Assembly: GCF_021028955.1 (NCBI RefSeq)
Contig: NZ_JAIWPE010000006.1
Span: 1 to 49,067 of the forward strand
Direction of reading: 5' to 3'
Length of the DNA: 49,067 nt
Source: Salipaludibacillus sp. CUR1
GTDB lineage: Bacteria; Bacillota; Bacilli; Bacillales; Salisediminibacteriaceae
Positions 1-8,088 of this stretch are shown here, piece by piece. The notes beneath the pieces were generated by a model. The model saw only the letters and a program-made list of their open reading frames with translations, was not told the DNA's origin and made no database searches. How positions within the stretch are numbered: the first letter of the stretch is position 1; the number at the start of each line of letters is the position of its first letter. Position numbers and translations under genes: made by a program.

Positions 1-94
1 TTGTTGTAACGGTCCAGGTCCAAGTCGCTTCCACCGCTTGGCCTTTTCCGTCTGCTTCATCGGCGAACTTCTGCAATTCAAGTACACTTTTCAT
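1..94 (-). CDS. Class III lanthipeptide precursor, copy 1 (partial, runs off left edge)
   Basis: ATG at 94-92. The reading frame encodes the same leader as the complete copy at 129-260, with an LELQ motif at residues 5-8, and continues through the WTW part of the core before the window ends. The ribosome binding site is a strong AAAGGGGGTGA six bases before the ATG. Differences from copy 2 in the shared part appear synonymous. LELQ-type leaders are the recognition element for LanKC synthetases, and a lanKC gene lies just upstream on the same strand. The C-terminal ring residues lie outside the window. Confidence 0.85.
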   Translation of the reverse strand, partial: MKSVLELQKFADEADGKGQAVEATWTWTVTT

Positions 95-128
95 TTTTTC
101 ACCCCCTTTATTTAATGAAGAACATTTT

Positions 129-260
129 TTAGCAATGATTACTGATCGACGATGTGAAACCGCTGGTTGTTGTAACGGTCCAGGTCCAAGTCGCTTCCAC
201 CGCTTGGCCCTTGCCGTCTGCTTCATCGGCGAACTTCTGCAATTCAAGTACACTTTTCAT
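129..260 (-). CDS. Class III lanthipeptide precursor peptide, copy 2 (43 aa)
   Basis: This gene of 43 codons plus stop has a strong ribosome binding site (AAAGGGGGTGA, six bases before the ATG). The N-terminal half is a charged leader with LELQ at residues 5-8, the helix motif class III synthetases (LanKC) recognise. The C-terminal half is rich in Thr, Ser and Trp: WTW at 25-27, TTTS at 30-33. It ends in S37-x2-S40-x2-C43, the Ser-x2-Ser-x2-Cys pattern that class III enzymes turn into labionin or lanthionine. The single Cys allows only one ring; remaining Ser/Thr could become dehydroamino acids. Leader cleavage after about residue 22-23 is a guess. The product does not match a lanthipeptide I know by name. 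Confidence 0.9.
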   Translation of the reverse strand: MKSVLELQKFADEADGKGQAVEATWTWTVTTTSGFTSSISNHC

Positions 261-295
261 TTTTTCACCCCCTTTATTTAATGAAGGACATTCTT

Positions 296-349
296 TTAGC
301 AATGGTTACTGATTGTCGTTTTACTGTCTTATTTCATGTTGTTTCTAAC
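296..349 (-). pseudogene. Decayed third lanthipeptide precursor copy
   Basis: Upstream of copy 2 the sequence at about 281-313 repeats the end of copy 2 and its 3' flank. Read on the minus strand it still encodes Ile-Ser-Asn-His-Cys-stop (stop at 296-298). Six codons further upstream there is an in-frame TAA (329-331), and beyond that only weak resemblance to the core (a GTT-A-rich stretch to about 349). There is no start codon or leader, so this looks like a relic of a third array member. Confidence 0.6.
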
Positions 350-430
350 GCTGGCTTTTTATCTTCTGATTTATGGATAGATCTTTGCTATTCATACAAC
401 TTCACTATTTCCATTAATCAATCGTGATAG

Positions 431-3034
431 TTACCTAGTTATTGATAGCTTCTTCGCTTTCGTTCTCCCTAGGAATGCGTCTGAATTAACCAACGGTAAC
501 CAGTAAAGTGGATTGTTTTTAACAACTCCCATTAATGCTAGGATTATTCCTGAACTACCTGTGTATATATCATCGGACAATCTATAAGAGAACTGTCCTG
601 GATATACATAATAATCATCTCTTTTTATTAAAAACATATTCAGCAAACCCAAAACCTTATTGATAGCATCCCTACGTTTACTCCCTTCTTTTAACATAGA
701 AGGTATTAAAAGGAAGCTGCCGGCGCCATCAAATAAGCCCCCGCTAACTGTACAGCGCGTCTTTGACAATTCAAAAATTGCATTCAACTCATTCTCGTAA
801 AGTTCCTGTCCACTCACATGATTGAAAAACCAGATAGATATTGCGACACCAATAGATCCTCCAGAAAGATAAGGTAACAGTCGATTTCTATTATCAAGTG
901 TTTGCAAAACACCGGTCACCTCATCCTTTCTGGTTTTTTCTAAGTCTTCTTTCAATAGTAACTCTGCCTTTTTTAAGTAAACTTTGTTTCTCGTTACTGA
1001 ATAAAGTGCTGAATAAAACAGAGATACTCCACAAAGTCCGTCAATTAAGCCAATATTAACTCCCATCCAATCATTCACTTTTAACGCTTCATCCTTAACT
1101 CTATTAACTTCAATTAATTCTTCAATTTCTTTGGCCAGCTGTAAATGTTCGCTATCATTTGTTTCCAGATATAAACTAATTACGAATAACCCGAACCCAG
1201 AAAGCCCTGAGCGTAAAGAGATATTAGACTCTGACATATTATCCTTTAAAAACTTCACTTCATTTAAAGCAACATCAATATAACCTCTCTCATAAAGTAA
1301 AGCCAGTATTCCTGTTTTTCCAGTAAGTAATCCTTTGGATTCATTAAGGGGTAAATGATCTACTAAAAAGCTTTCAATCCAGCTGTCTACTTCTTCTGTC
1401 TTTAAATTGTTTTTTGTAAGTGTAAAAGCAGCACCGCTTCCTCCAGTTAAAAAGTTAAATTTCCCACCATCCATCTCAAATTGCCTAATATCACCGTTAA
1501 CGAATTTGTCATCTTCTGTTATGTTTAACTTAAGACCTTTTGTTAACTTATTAATAATAGAAGTCAGATTAAATTCAGCTGCATAACTATTAGTATTTGT
1601 AATATTGGGTACATATTTTTGGTAATTATTTATTTTCTCATCGCATTTTTCCTGTAAATCTAAAATAAAATTAAAATGAGAAGGTCCATAATTTTTTTCC
1701 ATCCAATTTAGGTGATTATTTTGTAAATGCCCGTCTAAATCCTCTGAAGAAAGGATCGGAAGTGACATATATTCTATTAACTTCTTCAAACCGTACCAAT
1801 CTCTTGCGCCGCTAACCTTCATTTCCTCCGATACAAATCCCATCGTAAACATAAGAGGTTTTTCTTCAGAATATATATCCGTAGATGTTTCAAAATCTAT
1901 CATTCTAACAGTCAAGTCCTTAGTTATTATTACATTTGCTGGCTGCAAGTCGCCCATTGCAATGCCTTCTTTGTGCATTTCTTCTACTAGATTGAATAGT
2001 TGTAACAAGATTTTTTTACTTTTTTCAGGATATTGAGTTAGTTCAGGACTGTCTTTATAGAACGGGAAATTTTCAGCTAGCCACTTCCGCAAATCCTGGC
2101 CCTCGATAAATTCCTCAACTAAAAAATGATGCTCCCATTCTTGGAAATAATCTATCAAATTCACAACCCCGGAAACATCTTTTAGTTTTTTCAAGGCACC
2201 CAATTCCATCTTCTGTCTCTGCAAAGCATCTTTACCCATCCCATCTAATCCAGCTTTTGGTCTGGCCTCCTTGATAATCACTCTTAGATTATCTTTTTTC
2301 CGAGTGGCCAGATAAACACCACCTGCGTTACTGTAGCTTAGTGCAGCTTCAATATTATACTGGTCTAATTTGCTTTCATTCTCTATTTGCTCCGGCTTAT
2401 TAATTCTATTAAGATAATCATCGAAATCCTTCACAAAATCGGGCACCTGGTAAAATGGAGTTCTTTCGTCTCTGATTAGATTCCCTTCATCATCTCTAAT
2501 ACAGTGCTCTCCATGCTCATTATTTATAATCTTAAATCCTCCATACCTGTAGAACACATTGCTATCTTTCCACCTCTTATCACTAAGAATATAAGGGCCT
2601 TTCTCGAATTCACTGGTTATAGACGAAATATCTTCCAATAACTCAATGAAGATTTCGTTATTAGGGGGGTATACTGTCAAAAACTTACCGGATGATGCCC
2701 GGTTTGCATTTTTCGAATTAACTTTAATGAAGCTCTCCCTATCCTTAAGGTGCTTGAACTCTATCCTTTTATCTATGCAAAAACGAGCAACCTTATCTAA
2801 CATTTCGGGTGCATCTTCTAATAATGAAGTTACGTGAATCTTCCACCCTTGATCAGGAAGTAACCCGTCCTTTAGATGATAGTATTTCCAGACTGAGTCA
2901 GGGTCAGTGATAACAGCATATGTATTTGGGATTTCATCAAATTCATATCTATTATCCTTCTCTGTCACCTCTGGAATTCCGAAATATTCGGAATTCGGTT
3001 TCATGTATTGATGATAAAGCATGTTACCTTCCAC
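431..3034 (-). CDS. Class III lanthipeptide synthetase (LanKC)
   Basis: A trifunctional lyase-kinase-cyclase that phosphorylates Ser/Thr of the precursor, eliminates phosphate and forms thioether rings. About 867 aa, usual for LanKC. Order: N-terminal lyase-like region (about 1-220); protein-kinase domain with Gly-rich loop (SNAGGVYLA near 235), Lys in IIKEA, catalytic MGDLQPAN (near 360) and metal-binding DFE (near 380); then a LanC-like cyclase from about 520 with GLSGFG, GLCGVSLF and SGGSIGVA repeats. The zinc-binding Cys and Cys-His pair of LanC/LanM is not present, as expected for class III. Start chosen as GTG 3034, which has GAGGTG six bases upstream; a GTG at 3043 would overlap that site, and ATG 3022 is an alternative. 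It is followed by the precursor array. Confidence 0.93.
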   Translation of the reverse strand: MEGNMLYHQYMKPNSEYFGIPEVTEKDNRYEFDEIPNTYAVITDPDSVWKYYHLKDGLLPDQGWKIHVTSLLEDAPEMLDKVARFCIDKRIEFKHLKDRESFIKVNSKNANRASSGKFLTVYPPNNEIFIELLEDISSITSEFEKGPYILSDKRWKDSNVFYRYGGFKIINNEHGEHCIRDDEGNLIRDERTPFYQVPDFVKDFDDYLNRINKPEQIENESKLDQYNIEAALSYSNAGGVYLATRKKDNLRVIIKEARPKAGLDGMGKDALQRQKMELGALKKLKDVSGVVNLIDYFQEWEHHFLVEEFIEGQDLRKWLAENFPFYKDSPELTQYPEKSKKILLQLFNLVEEMHKEGIAMGDLQPANVIITKDLTVRMIDFETSTDIYSEEKPLMFTMGFVSEEMKVSGARDWYGLKKLIEYMSLPILSSEDLDGHLQNNHLNWMEKNYGPSHFNFILDLQEKCDEKINNYQKYVPNITNTNSYAAEFNLTSIINKLTKGLKLNITEDDKFVNGDIRQFEMDGGKFNFLTGGSGAAFTLTKNNLKTEEVDSWIESFLVDHLPLNESKGLLTGKTGILALLYERGYIDVALNEVKFLKDNMSESNISLRSGLSGFGLFVISLYLETNDSEHLQLAKEIEELIEVNRVKDEALKVNDWMGVNIGLIDGLCGVSLFYSALYSVTRNKVYLKKAELLLKEDLEKTRKDEVTGVLQTLDNRNRLLPYLSGGSIGVAISIWFFNHVSGQELYENELNAIFELSKTRCTVSGGLFDGAGSFLLIPSMLKEGSKRRDAINKVLGLLNMFLIKRDDYYVYPGQFSYRLSDDIYTGSSGIILALMGVVKNNPLYWLPLVNSDAFLGRTKAKKLSITR

Positions 3035-3124
3035 AAAAAACACCTCACTTAATTTTTAAATTTATTTACGAACCACCTATGCGTACATAACTCTTTCTAG
3101 ATGCCTAATATATAAAGGTGCTTG

Positions 3125-3153
3125 AGTATAAACCTTTCCATTTAACGTTTGAA
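3125..3153 (-). promoter_or_regulatory. Candidate sigma-A promoter for lanKC and precursors
   Basis: On the minus strand TTCAAA (3153-3148) and TATACT (3130-3125) are separated by 17 bases in the 150-bp gap between the permease gene and lanKC. Two direct copies of TGTACAATT abut and overlap the -35 region (about 3151-3170), which could be a regulator site. Inferred from sequence only. Confidence 0.45.
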
Positions 3154-3194
3154 TTGTACATAATTGTACGGGTGGTCCAGTAACAACCCAGAAA

Positions 3195-3848
3195 CTAGAA
3201 TTCTTTTTTGTTATATATAAAAGTAGATATTATGAACGATACTATGTAGAACGCAATACCGAACATTATATAAATAATAGAAATTAGCAATGAAGAATCA
3301 AGATTCAAATTTAAAAATATGGGTTGTTCAATAATGTAACCAATTAAATCTTGTAATCCAAAGGTAACAATAAGCCCTCCCATTCCGCCTCCCAATACAA
3401 TTGCATCAGATTTTTCAGATCCTAAAATATAGAGGAGTGGATATGCTATTGCACCAGCAAAGAAAACAATGAAAATCCCAAATGATAAAGTATTTAACAT
3501 GTCATCAGTTGGTGTTGTTGAGACAAGATTATAAAACTGAAAAATACCAAATGATAAAAAAGTGCCGATGATTACAGCAATAAAATAAAAGAAATAGTGG
3601 CTTTGTACAATATTATTTCTACTGACAGGTAAAGTAAGTACATACTTGTCATAACCAGATTTGCCCTCGTGCTTAACAACTTCAAGTGCAGGCATCGATA
3701 CTAACAAAATGACCAATAATGCCACAATACCGTGCAATGAGCCATCTCCAAAATAAAAAATTAAGCAGGAAATCAATATCGCTAATCCTGTATATGCAAA
3801 AAAGCTTCGAGATACCAGATAATAGCTTGTTAATAAAAGTGCTGTCAT
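3195..3848 (-). CDS. ABC-2 type transporter permease
   Basis: An integral membrane protein of 217 aa with about six hydrophobic segments, resembling the ABC-2 permease family that pairs with a separate ATPase. A cytoplasmic loop near residues 55-80 contains a GKSGYDKYVLTLPVSR stretch typical of this family. Its start overlaps the ATPase stop by four bases (ATGA), so the two are translationally coupled. In this context it probably exports the modified lanthipeptide or gives immunity to it; the sequence does not tell which. Confidence 0.85.
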   Translation of the reverse strand: MTALLLTSYYLVSRSFFAYTGLAILISCLIFYFGDGSLHGIVALLVILLVSMPALEVVKHEGKSGYDKYVLTLPVSRNNIVQSHYFFYFIAVIIGTFLSFGIFQFYNLVSTTPTDDMLNTLSFGIFIVFFAGAIAYPLLYILGSEKSDAIVLGGGMGGLIVTFGLQDLIGYIIEQPIFLNLNLDSSLLISIIYIMFGIAFYIVSFIISTFIYNKKEF

Positions 3849-4699
3849 AATGGTTCACTCCTTGTAAAAAAGACAGTAAGTTCTTCCATTGAGATCGATT
3901 TTGGTTCAACCTCAGGTGGCAACTTCTGTTTTTCTGATACAAGCACGCTACAATTCGAACCATGGTTCCTTCTAGCAACAATTATATTTTTGTTTATCAG
4001 GCCAATTTGGTCGTCTTCAAGCTCTACAAAACCATAATCTTTAAAAACCTTATCTTTTTTTTCATTTAATAAGATCTCACCATTTCTTAAAATGACAATA
4101 TGGGTAGCTATTTTCTCTACATCGCTCATTATGTGAGAGGAGAGTAGTATGCCTCCGTCATTATTTTTTACAAAATTATCTAACTCTTTTAGCAATTCTT
4201 CTCTGGATGAAGGATCAAGCCCGCCGGTGGCTTCATCCAGAAGTAATAATTTTGCGTCATGAGATAATGCAACAGCTACAGATAATTTCATTGACATTCC
4301 GCGTGAGAATTTATTAATCTTTTTGTTTGTAGGTAAAGAAAAAGTACCGACTAACCGATAAAAGTATTCTGTATTCCAGGAATTAAACATTTTTTTAAAT
4401 ACATTATTTAGTTGCTTAATGGTAAGGTTAGCGGGGAGATTCATAGCATCGAAGACGACTCCAATTTTTTCTTTAAAACCGGCTTTTTTGTCATTATCCT
4501 CTTCGCCAAAGATCTTCACTGTACCGCTATCTTTAGAAATCAAACCAAGTACTGTTTTAAATGTTGTGGATTTCCCCGCCCCGTTATCGCCTACGAACCC
4601 AACAATTGATCCAGGTGGCACGTTGAATGTAATATCTTTTAAAACAACTTTATCATTAAAAGATTTGCTAAGATTTTTGATCTCTAAAAGGTTTGACAT
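3845..4699 (-). CDS. ABC transporter ATP-binding protein (lanthipeptide export or immunity)
   Basis: About 284 aa. Walker A GDNGAGKST, signature FSRGMSMKLSVA and Walker B LLLLDEATGGLDP are all present, so it should be an active ATPase energising the permease encoded next. No peptidase C39 domain is fused, unlike LanT exporters that also cut leaders, so leader removal must come from elsewhere, presumably the adjacent M16 peptidase. Start chosen at ATG 4699, which has AGGAGTGG five bases upstream; a start 18 bases earlier lacks this. Confidence 0.9.
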   Translation of the reverse strand: MSNLLEIKNLSKSFNDKVVLKDITFNVPPGSIVGFVGDNGAGKSTTFKTVLGLISKDSGTVKIFGEEDNDKKAGFKEKIGVVFDAMNLPANLTIKQLNNVFKKMFNSWNTEYFYRLVGTFSLPTNKKINKFSRGMSMKLSVAVALSHDAKLLLLDEATGGLDPSSREELLKELDNFVKNNDGGILLSSHIMSDVEKIATHIVILRNGEILLNEKKDKVFKDYGFVELEDDQIGLINKNIIVARRNHGSNCSVLVSEKQKLPPEVEPKSISMEELTVFFTRSEPL

Positions 4700-4760
4700 T
4701 TTTCCACTCCTAAACAAATTTGCTTTTTATCCTATTAAATCTTTAAAGACACAAAACTTC

Positions 4761-6041
4761 CTACCTATCCCCTTTTACTATGAGCGACGTTCTTGAATAT
4801 TCAGAAAGATGAAACTGCAGTACTTCTTCAAGATCTTTTTCAGATAACTCTTTCAGTGTAGGCAATACGTCAAATAAATCCATTTGATTAAACTGGTATC
4901 GTGAAAACTGGTTAGCTATAAACTGAGGAGAATTAAGGGACCTTAAGAAGCCTCCAATCTTTTTATTAATTGCTCGTCGAGCATTTAATATTGGGGAACT
5001 TTTAAACTTACTGATTGTTTCTTTTACAATAGCTATTACTTTTTCAGGTTCTTGACTGTCCCCACCTATTACTGAAAAACCAAAGCCCTTTTCATTTACA
5101 CAATCAAAATCAAACGATTCATCTATATAACCATTTCTGTACAATTTTTCATACGCGTCAGAGCTTTTACCAAACATGAGTTCAAGTAAAACACTCTGTG
5201 CCAGCTCATATGTAAGAAGTTCCTGACCTTGCTTAAAAGGTTTTGGGTCTTTATGACCGATAAATACTTTAGGGGTACCAACAGGTAAATTCAAAACACT
5301 GGATCTTAATTTTACTTTTGAATCCTCATGAGGATAAATCCGTTGAATATCTCCAGATCCGTGGAATTCTTTATTCTCTTGATTGTCTCGAATAAGGCTA
5401 AATATCTCTTCTGGAACCACAGGCCCAGTAACAAAAAGCAGCATATTTTTAGGATGATAGAAAGTGTTATAGCAATTATATAAATCCTCTTTTAATATTT
5501 GATTAAGAGAAGTTATAGTTCCCGCAATATTAGATTTAACTGGATGACTCTTATACATATTCTCTAAAATTCCGAATCGGCTGCGCCATTCAGGATTATC
5601 ATTTTTCATCTTAATTTCCTGTTCAATGACGCCCTTTTCCCTATTTAAGGTTTCATTGGTAAAATACGGACTTTGTACAAAGTCTAAAAGAAAAGTAAGA
5701 TTCTTTTCTATGTGTGATGTAGCTGACAATGTGTATGCAGTACGATTAAAAGTAGTAAATGCATTTACAAAAGCTCCGCGTGCAGCAAATGTTTGGAAGA
5801 CATTCCCTTTCTCGCTTTCAAACAACTGGTGTTCCAAAAAATGCGCCAGGCCTTCCGGAACGTGAGTAATACCACCTCCTTTGAAAGGTATAAAACTGTT
5901 ATCTACTGATCCAAAGTTTGTTGTGAAGGTAGCGAAGGTCTTCTGAAAATTATTTTTAGGAAGGACAAAAACTTCCAGACCATTACTGAGCTTTCGATGA
6001 TGAATTATCTCTCCTAACTTCACATAATTAATTGAATTCAT
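4761..6041 (-). CDS. M16 family zinc metallopeptidase, active subunit (candidate leader peptidase)
   Basis: About 426 aa, similar to Bacillus YmfH-type M16 proteins. The inverted zinc motif HxxEH is intact (HFLEH about residues 67-71), with a third Glu ligand in GVIEQEI about 70 residues later. M16B enzymes usually act as a dimer of one active and one inactive subunit. M16B peptidases are known leader-removing enzymes for some class III lanthipeptides of Firmicutes, so this is the likely maturation protease. Start chosen at ATG 6041: AAAGG lies just upstream in the end of the preceding frame, while ATG 6062 has no binding site. The partner gene upstream is truncated. Confidence 0.88.
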   Translation of the reverse strand: MNSINYVKLGEIIHHRKLSNGLEVFVLPKNNFQKTFATFTTNFGSVDNSFIPFKGGGITHVPEGLAHFLEHQLFESEKGNVFQTFAARGAFVNAFTTFNRTAYTLSATSHIEKNLTFLLDFVQSPYFTNETLNREKGVIEQEIKMKNDNPEWRSRFGILENMYKSHPVKSNIAGTITSLNQILKEDLYNCYNTFYHPKNMLLFVTGPVVPEEIFSLIRDNQENKEFHGSGDIQRIYPHEDSKVKLRSSVLNLPVGTPKVFIGHKDPKPFKQGQELLTYELAQSVLLELMFGKSSDAYEKLYRNGYIDESFDFDCVNEKGFGFSVIGGDSQEPEKVIAIVKETISKFKSSPILNARRAINKKIGGFLRSLNSPQFIANQFSRYQFNQMDLFDVLPTLKELSEKDLEEVLQFHLSEYSRTSLIVKGDR

Positions 6042-6048
6042 AATTAAA

Positions 6049-6528
6049 TTACGCCTTTCCATTTAAAAAGTATATAGTATCAAGAACCCATTTATTAGCA
6101 GCAAGGATAACATCATTTTTTGTTATGTTGTTAATTCTTTTAATTCGATCAGTTATTCTATTTGATAAACCACTATCAATTGCCTGAACAGAAATATCCA
6201 TTATACCTAATGGAGTGTCAGATGCTTCCAGCAATAAATTAATCAACATTGCTTTACCTTGTTCAACATCAGCTTCTGTAAAATCCCCTTTTTTTAATGC
6301 ATACTCCTGGTTTCTTATAATTTCAATCGCCCGATCGTAGTCGTTAGGGTCAATTCCAGCCATTGCAATTAATAAACCTTTATTACTTTCAATATGCGAG
6401 TGAGCGAAATAAGCTAGACTTTCCTTTTCACGTAGATTAATAAATAGTTTAGAAGAAGGAAATCTTCCAAAGATTGCATTTGCCACTCGGGCAGCTTCAT
6501 AATCCTCAGACTTTATCGTAGTAAAGGT
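6049..6528 (-). pseudogene. M16 peptidase partner subunit, C-terminal remnant
   Basis: The frame encodes about 160 residues of the C-terminal domain of an M16 protein, recognisable from EDYEAARVANAIFG and SSKLFINLREKESLAY to the end. A complete M16B subunit is about 420 aa, so some 260 N-terminal residues are missing, including any HxxEH region. Homology begins at about 6528, immediately beside the truncated AAA gene. It lies directly upstream of the intact M16 gene, the usual place for the inactive partner. A GTG at 6486 could allow a short product, but no good ribosome binding site was seen. Confidence 0.8.
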
Positions 6529-6529
6529 C

Positions 6530-7696
6530 CTATAACCCAGTGCACTTGGCTCCTACTTCAGTATTTGGGAACTCTGTATCCTGATATGCAACATCATGGT
6601 ACCTCCTTGCTGCAGTCCACAAGTTCATCCATGGATTTGAACCAACACCTTGTAATGGCTGTTTATTAAACGCTTCATCTGTAGCTATACGAAGGGTTTC
6701 CTTTGCATCTATATAACGATTGTGATTATGTAAAAAATTATCGATATTGATTTTTCTTAATCCTTTAATTACTTCCTTAATGTTTTCTCGTAAATTTATA
6801 GCATCCTTTATTTTCCTTTCTAAATCTTTCATATGTTTTTCAGGATTTGATTCTAATAGCATGCTTAAATCTTCATTTAATTGTTCCAATCTCTCATCAT
6901 CTTTATCTGTAAAAGTACATATTTCTTCAATTTCTTCATATGTTGTTTTTCTAGAAATACTATCAACAAATGATTTTACTTTTGTACCTTCTTTGAATAT
7001 AGGTATTAGAGGTTTGCTCTCTTTGAGAGATTCTTTTTCTTCAGTAAGTTTTTCTTTTATCCTATTCTGAATAGTCGCTAATGAATTAAATATTTGTAGT
7101 TCACTCGGTATAAATACAACACTATTTTCTGTTTCCGCGTAAACCTGTCCACACTTAGAATCATAAATACTTATATGTGATAACCACCGATCAGGAGAAG
7201 TATTCATATCTCTGTGTATTGTTTGTACATTTTGGTTTTCATCTATAATTTGTATTTCGGCAGTACTACCACTTTCGTTATCCTCTTTATAAATGTTTGG
7301 ATGGATTATTGTATTATTATCAACTGCACGACAAGACTGCTTTAAGACCTTTGCATAACTTGATTTCCCAGCTGAGTTATCTCCATAGATTACTGTTAGG
7401 CCTTCTGTATTAAATTCAATTCCATATTGTTGATCTACTGCAGCTACATTGATCATATTATCTAAGGATTTAAGCTTTATCCCTTTGTCTAACTTCTTGT
7501 CAGGTATTGTACCTTTAGACAACTTACTTATTATTGGCTTTCTAGAGTCAATGCCTACACTTGTTAAAATATTTGCACCTACTTGAGAAAGTTCTTCTTC
7601 ACTAAGATCACTTTTTTCATATAACCTTCTTAATAAATCATTTTGCCAATCAGGGAGTGCCATTGACCATTGCCAGATTTCTTCATGAAGTTGCAA
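6530..7696 (-). pseudogene. AAA family ATPase, truncated at the zinc-hook-like Cys (defence-like)
   Basis: N-terminal part (about 388 aa) of a large SMC/RloC-like AAA protein. The start region has the WQWSMALPDWQNDLLRRL stretch typical of these ATPases, a Walker A GDNSAGKSS, then coiled-coil. The frame ends after FPNTEVGAKC, where relatives normally continue with a second Cys and a long C-terminal half carrying Walker B. Only three unrelated residues follow before TAG. The ATPase cannot be functional without Walker B. Start taken as TTG 7696, with GGAGGAG six bases upstream. Such proteins often act in phage defence (inference from family). Confidence 0.75.
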
Positions 7697-7729
7697 TTCT
7701 ATCTCCTCCAAAAAATGTAGTATTATCAT

Positions 7730-8088
7730 CCCTTCTGTAATCCATTATATGGTTAATATGATGTTTGTTAAAGAGGTTTTATATTCTTCAACAATATTCC
7801 TTTAGTTGAAATCAAACACCTATATGAAGATACTTCTTTACTTTCAGTAATGGCTACTTCAACATTCTATATCCACATTTCTGCTTTAAATAATACTCTT
7901 GTTAAAGGATTCTTCCCATTACTGAAACAAGAGCAGCTACAGCTTATTCTGTTATCGCTTTTCCGTTACTGTATGAATTTCAGGTATGAGTTGAAGGAAT
8001 CCTACTGCAGTGAAATACAAAAAACCCGATCTTCACTGATCGGGTCTTTATAAATATTTACACTAAATAGAATAAAAAAATACAACTA
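7730..8088. other. Intergenic gap between AAA remnant and recombinase
   Basis: No convincing gene. A plus-strand frame at 7850-8053 encodes 67 aa but has no clear ribosome binding site and no recognisable domain, and it runs into the recombinase terminator. It may be decayed coding DNA. Confidence 0.5.
8024..8045 (-). terminator. Rho-independent terminator of the recombinase gene
   Basis: An 8-bp stem ACCCGATC / GATCGGGT with a six-base loop, followed on the minus strand by six T. It lies 44 bp past the recombinase stop. Confidence 0.85.

Larger units (their letters stand above)
1..318. repeat. Tandem repeat array of precursor genes (166-bp unit)
   Basis: Positions 1 onward and 167 onward align with a 166-bp offset over leader, core, ribosome binding site and intergenic spacer. 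A third, partial unit aligns at 281-313. The two readable units differ at only a few bases, so duplication is recent or the units are kept alike by gene conversion. The array continues to the left of the window. Confidence 0.85.

Noticed and set aside
281-313. Short repeat upstream of precursor copy 2 as a plain terminator
   Set aside because: It has no hairpin with a T-run and preserves the last five codons and stop of the precursor in frame.
6049-6486. 145-aa M16 frame as an independent small gene
   Set aside because: Homology extends upstream of its GTG to about 6528, no binding site was seen, and it is only the C-terminal third of the family.
7850-8053. 67-aa plus-strand frame between the AAA remnant and the recombinase
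   Set aside because: No ribosome binding site, no recognisable domain, and it ends inside the recombinase terminator hairpin.
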